From: Allobaculum mucilyticum
GTDB lineage: Bacteria; Bacillota_I; Bacilli_A; Erysipelotrichales; Erysipelotrichaceae
DNA: 64,000 nt
Assembly: GCF_022701195.1 (NCBI RefSeq)
Contig: NZ_CP078089.1
Location: 1,054,001-1,118,000, forward strand
Direction of reading: 5' to 3'
This document shows, in pieces, positions 60,975-64,000 of the stretch. Numbering within the stretch: position 1 is the first letter of the stretch; each line of letters starts with the position of its first letter. Both the position numbers and the translations under genes were made by a program. A model generated the notes under the pieces. The model saw nothing but the letters and a program-made list of their open reading frames with translations, was not told the origin of the DNA and searched no databases.

Positions 60975-61259
60975 TCCATCCCTTTCACAACACCAGCATT
61001 TCTCAAGAGCAGCCCACTCTGCATACTGATGTTTCCACAGCGAATGAGTGACCAGACCTCATGATGCCGGGCTTTCTGTCATTCTTTTCTGTGGATTTCT
61101 ATTTATCTGAATTATTTTTATCCATAAAATACATATAAATATAGATATGTTCAATCATATGCCGTAAAACCGAATGACTTGAAAGCACAATGTTCTCTAT
61201 TTAAGATTCATACACTCTTAAGAACAAAGCCGTTACTCGCCTGGTTTGCCTGGATCAGA
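60975..61259. other. 285-bp intergenic region
   Basis: AT-rich upstream region of the lipoprotein gene; includes an AT-rich stretch near 61090-61170 suited to a promoter. No gene. Confidence 0.35.
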
Positions 61260-62539
61260 CTAGTCGTTCTGCACAACGCCCTGAGTTTTATATGGAAAAT
61301 CCGGATACCACTGACCGATCGTAATGTCTTCAAGCGGCTTGAGCCCGGCATAATCTTTTGATGACATGTAGACAACTGGCTTCAGCTGCTCTGGCTGAAT
61401 GTCTTTCAGTTCATCTTCCTCCAGCTTTTTCTCAATGAGATGTTCATCTTCAATGGTGATCTGCGTCACGCTCTTTTCTCCCTGTATGTTCTCAAATCGC
61501 AGGAGTCCGCCGCCTTCGATCTGATATAACAAGCTGTAGGATGCACTGAACATTCCAGTTCTCTGCTCTTCACAGACTGCCGGTGATCCGCCATACACTG
61601 AGGCAGTCTGATTTTTATTCAACGCACCGGAAAGTGTCAGCAGTTCCATCTGATCATCACTGTTCAGTCTGACCAGAGCATAGCTCCAGTTGTATCCCAG
61701 TTTCTCTGTCTCCTGCTGCTGCGAATTAATAAAAATGATGTGTCTGTACAACGAATCGATCGTTTCCTCACGATAGACTGGACCACGCACAATACATATA
61801 ATCCCCTGAAGCATTGTCGGACCATTACTGTTGTAGAGAGGAATTCACAGATCCTTTTCCGATTGCGGAATGTTCACTTTTCCCCATACTGTACCGTCTT
61901 TGCCAGTATCCAGTTTTTTAAGCAGGCATTGCTGGCGGCCATCCGAAATGCTGATCCCCTCAGCCGTCGTTCCATCGATCGCATCATAAAACGACAGGCC
62001 AGCTTTGAGGGTGAACGGATCTTCCATCGGCCATGCCGGTACCCGAATCAGAGTGGCACAGACCGGATTTTCCAGATTTCTGCGGTACAGAACCGCTATT
62101 ACGCTATCATCCGCAAGCCGCCCGGCGATAATATCTGAGCTGCTGTATCCACACTCTTTATCTGTGGTATATACGCCAAGACCAATAATTCGAAATTCTT
62201 CGCCGGCAGGAATCGTTTTTGCGACGATGCCAAGACCATTGGTGTGGCCGTCTTTTACATAAACGTCAACATCCTGATCCGCTTTCCAAAGACTGCTGCT
62301 CCGTTTCATCCCTTCACAATATCCATCCGGATCGACTGCTTCTGGAAACAGATAATCCAGCTTTGCAAGCGCATTGGCCGACGACTCTTCGGATGAGTGC
62401 GTCTCAGAAGCCTCCGCCGATGAAGCGGCTGACCGGAATCTGAATGACTGGCCCACCCCGCAAAGACTGTTCCACAGAGAATCAGGATCCAGGCGGCTCG
62501 TATATTCTGTTTTCGTTTTCCTTCTTTCCAGACTGACAT
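61260..62539 (-). pseudogene. Decayed exported/membrane-anchored protein gene (frameshift plus in-frame TGA)
   Basis: ATG 62539 has GAGGGAGG in front and starts MSVWKEGKRKQNIRAAWILILCGTVFAG, a signal or anchor helix. After that helix the coding frame shifts by one base near a G4 run (62457-62460): the protein then continues as VGQSFRFRSAASSAEASET with a Ser/Glu linker. That second frame reads about 200 codons to TGA at 61847-61845. Past the TGA the same frame continues, without a gap, through IPLYNSNGPTMLQG... to TAG 61262-61260. One lost base and one nonsense change thus explain three open frames as one former gene of about 425 codons. Family not recognised. Confidence 0.65.
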
Positions 62540-62725
62540 GATGTATCCTCCCTCATACGCATCAAATCTGAACTATTTCTGAATATCATCACAAAAAATA
62601 GTTTTATTAATCAAAAGGGAAACGCCCGTTTTGGCTCCATTAAATCTTCAGCAAGATTCAGTTCTTCAGAGAACGGCTTTTTGGTCTGTCAGCAAGGCAG
62701 TTTAGCTGAATTTTTCTCATCTAGC
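62540..62725. other. Divergent region between the decayed gene and the ABC-F leader
   Basis: About 185 bp without a gene; holds the 5' region of the decayed gene on the minus strand. The ABC-F promoter begins directly after it. Confidence 0.35.
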
Positions 62726-62754
62726 TTGTCTTTGTACTGTTCTTATGGTTTACT
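62726..62754 (+). promoter_or_regulatory. Promoter of the ABC-F gene leader
   Basis: TTGTCT (62726-62731), 17-bp spacer, TTTACT (62749-62754) preceded by TGG as an extended -10. Predicted start near 62761, giving a leader of about 350 nt. Confidence 0.6.
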
Positions 62755-62783
62755 TTGCCCGAACAGAAAGGCCAGGTGAAAGG

Positions 62784-62813
62784 ATGATTTCTATTTCCTG
62801 CACAACTCTTTAA
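62784..62813 (+). CDS. Putative leader peptide MISISCTTL
   Basis: A 9-codon frame with AGGTG five bases upstream, located 23 bases after the predicted transcription start and 180 bases ahead of the terminator. Its place fits the short uORFs that sense stalled ribosomes ahead of ABC-F resistance genes. Too short for family evidence. Confidence 0.4.
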   Translation: MISISCTTL

Positions 62814-62850
62814 TCCTTGCGTAATCCAGATTCACCTTCTTTTTATCGTG

Positions 62851-62875
62851 CCGTCTTTTTCATTGAAACAGACGG
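62851..62875 (+). promoter_or_regulatory. Leader hairpin between uORF and terminator
   Basis: CCGTCT / AGACGG stem with a 13-base loop. It could take part in switching between terminated and open forms of the ABC-F leader. Confidence 0.4.
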
Positions 62876-62991
62876 ACAGCTGATTTTGGACTGTGCATGG
62901 AAGCAGGAAACCATCCATCGTCCGGTCGCTTACATATCTTGCTTTTGCCTGTTTTTCTTGCAGGCTCAAGCCAGTTCATTCTTCTGATTTT

Positions 62992-63023
62992 GCAGACCGC
63001 GGGAGATTTCCTGCGGTCTTTTT
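62992..63023 (+). terminator. Intrinsic terminator inside the ABC-F leader (attenuator)
   Basis: GACCGCGGGA / TCCTGCGGTC-type stem followed by TTTTTTGG, 90 bases upstream of the ABC-F start codon. A terminator between promoter and gene indicates attenuation. Confidence 0.75.
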
Positions 63024-63112
63024 TGGCAGATTGCTTTCCAGTTCTTCACTGGATTCTAAGAAAAATATGTTCTGTCCTGGAGCGCAGACTCCAATACAAA
63101 GGAGGAATGACT

Positions 63113-64000
63113 ATGTCCATGATCCAGATTCATGATCTGACTTTTACATACGAAAACAGCGCTGAGCCTGTCTTTGAACAGTTCAGCGCAGATATTGATC
63201 CGCAATGGAATCTTGCCCTGTGCGCCCGCAATGGCCGGGGCAAAACTACCCTGCTTCGACTGCTGCAGGGTGAACTCGATTATTCCGGAACCATTACTTC
63301 ACCCGTAGATTTTGTCTATTTTCCCTGCCCCGTTTCCGATGAAAACCAGCTGGTCATCAATGTTCTGGAAGAAATTGCTCCGAATGCTCAGCAATGGGAG
63401 TTTGTCCGGGAACTGGCCAGACTGCAGGTTGAAGAAGATATCCTCTGGCGTATTTTCTCTACCCTTTCTTCCGGGGAGAAAACCAAAGTTCTGCTGGCAG
63501 CCCTGTTTCTTGATGACGGCAAGTTTCCGCTGATCGACGAACCCGCAAACCATCTTGATACCCAGGGACGTCAGGTTCTCAGCCATTATCTGCACAACAA
63601 GCACGGCTTCATTCTCGTCAGCCATGACCGTGCTCTGCTCGATGGCTGTACCGATCATGTTCTGGCCATCAACCGCTCAAGCGTTGAGCTGGTCAAAGGC
63701 AGCTACTCCAGCTGGAAAGCTGACTTTATGAATAACCAGGCCGCTCAGGCAGCCAGAAATGACAGACTGAAAAAGGAAATTTCCACCATGCAGGAAAGCA
63801 GCCGCAGAGCTGCCGACTGGTCCGGTCGCATTGAAGCCACTAAATACGGCAATGGACCGGTTGACCGCGGCTTTATCGGACACCGTGCGGCCAAAATGAT
63901 GAAACGTTCAAAATCTATCGAACGCCGCAGACAGAAAGCAATCGAAGAAAAAGCCTCGCTTCTTCAGGATTACGAAGAAAACGAAGCATTATCCCTTCAT
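63113..64000 (+). CDS. ABC-F family ATPase (Lsa/Vga-like), 3' end cut by window
   Basis: 296 codons to the window edge from ATG 63113, which follows AAAGGAGGAATG. It has Walker A ARNGRGKTTLL (about 38-48), the ABC signature LSSGEKTKVLLAALFL, Walker B FPLIDEPANHLD and the H-loop LVSHDRALLDG. The first ABC domain (1-195) is followed by the charged helical linker of ABC-F proteins (from about 215, SSWKADFMNNQ...). No TM segments. ABC-F proteins of this type bind the ribosome and displace lincosamide, streptogramin A or pleuromutilin drugs; that role is inferred from resemblance and from the attenuator in front. The second ATPase domain lies beyond the window. Confidence 0.88.
   Translation, partial: MSMIQIHDLTFTYENSAEPVFEQFSADIDPQWNLALCARNGRGKTTLLRLLQGELDYSGTITSPVDFVYFPCPVSDENQLVINVLEEIAPNAQQWEFVRELARLQVEEDILWRIFSTLSSGEKTKVLLAALFLDDGKFPLIDEPANHLDTQGRQVLSHYLHNKHGFILVSHDRALLDGCTDHVLAINRSSVELVKGSYSSWKADFMNNQAAQAARNDRLKKEISTMQESSRRAADWSGRIEATKYGNGPVDRGFIGHRAAKMMKRSKSIERRRQKAIEEKASLLQDYEENEALSLH

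Noticed and set aside
62897-63112. 72-codon in-frame upstream extension of the ABC-F gene
   Set aside because: It runs through the leader terminator and ignores the strong AAAGGAGG site at ATG 63113; ABC-F proteins start with the first ATPase domain.

Overview
The window looks like a moderately GC-rich (about 50%) member of the Bacillota, probably an Erysipelotrichia-type gut or oral anaerobe. This is inferred from strong AGGAGG-type ribosome sites, SigA-like and extended -10 promoters, a mraZ-rsmH-ftsL-PBP division cluster, very large BspA-like (DUF285) surface proteins, a secreted multidomain GH2 beta-galactosidase, and CcpA-type cre-like sites. I see no rRNA, tRNA or CRISPR array.

Layout. 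1-1475: 3'-truncated L-lactate permease (minus), then a 1.2 kb non-coding stretch. 2670-7391: division/wall cluster mraZ-rsmH-ftsL-class B PBP with PASTA domains. 7984-17102: two secreted BspA-like proteins on either side of a proC/alpha-beta hydrolase operon and a MarR regulator. 17314-22598: a small unknown gene, rsmD, a small membrane protein, and a KdpD-like/KdpE-like two-component pair whose kinase apparently starts at a non-AUG codon and lacks the usual N-terminal KdpD domain. 22599-24528: AT-rich, mostly non-coding, with a hypothetical gene and a possible structured RNA. 24529-27332: a cytosolic BMP-fold protein overlapping a metallophosphoesterase gene.

27433-34031: three paralogous zinc-ribbon, single-TM proteins and an MFS transporter with a long charged tail. 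34367-41065: a 2.2-kilocodon beta-galactosidase gene split by one in-frame TAG. 41469-44297: azlCD (branched-chain amino acid export) and a MerR-flavodoxin-acetyltransferase group; azlC and merR both look leaderless. 44525-47542: Sel1-repeat protein, a complete IS4-type element with 7-bp target duplication, and a HesB-like protein with a repetitive Cys/His tail. 47698-52831: UPF0158-GNAT fusion, a 1074-aa TOTE-like AEP/helicase/PLD protein whose primase and PLD motifs look degenerate while the helicase motifs are intact, and a DUF1848 protein beside it.

53320-57492: HAD phosphatase, SemiSWEET, P1 peptidase, serine acetyltransferase-like protein and aldo/keto reductase. 57772-59674: an IS1182-type element with 7-bp target duplication. 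59700-62539: a lipoprotein and a decayed exported-protein gene (frameshift plus in-frame TGA). 62726-64000: an ABC-F protein gene (truncated by the window end) behind a leader with promoter, short uORF and intrinsic terminator, which looks like a ribosome-sensing attenuator.

Most transcription units end in clear intrinsic terminators, many of them shared by convergent genes. Strongest candidates for unusual biology: the TOTE-like protein with DUF1848, the ABC-F attenuator, the metal-binding repeat protein, the zinc-ribbon triplet, and the interrupted beta-galactosidase. All family assignments were made by eye from motifs and remembered family features; no database search was run.
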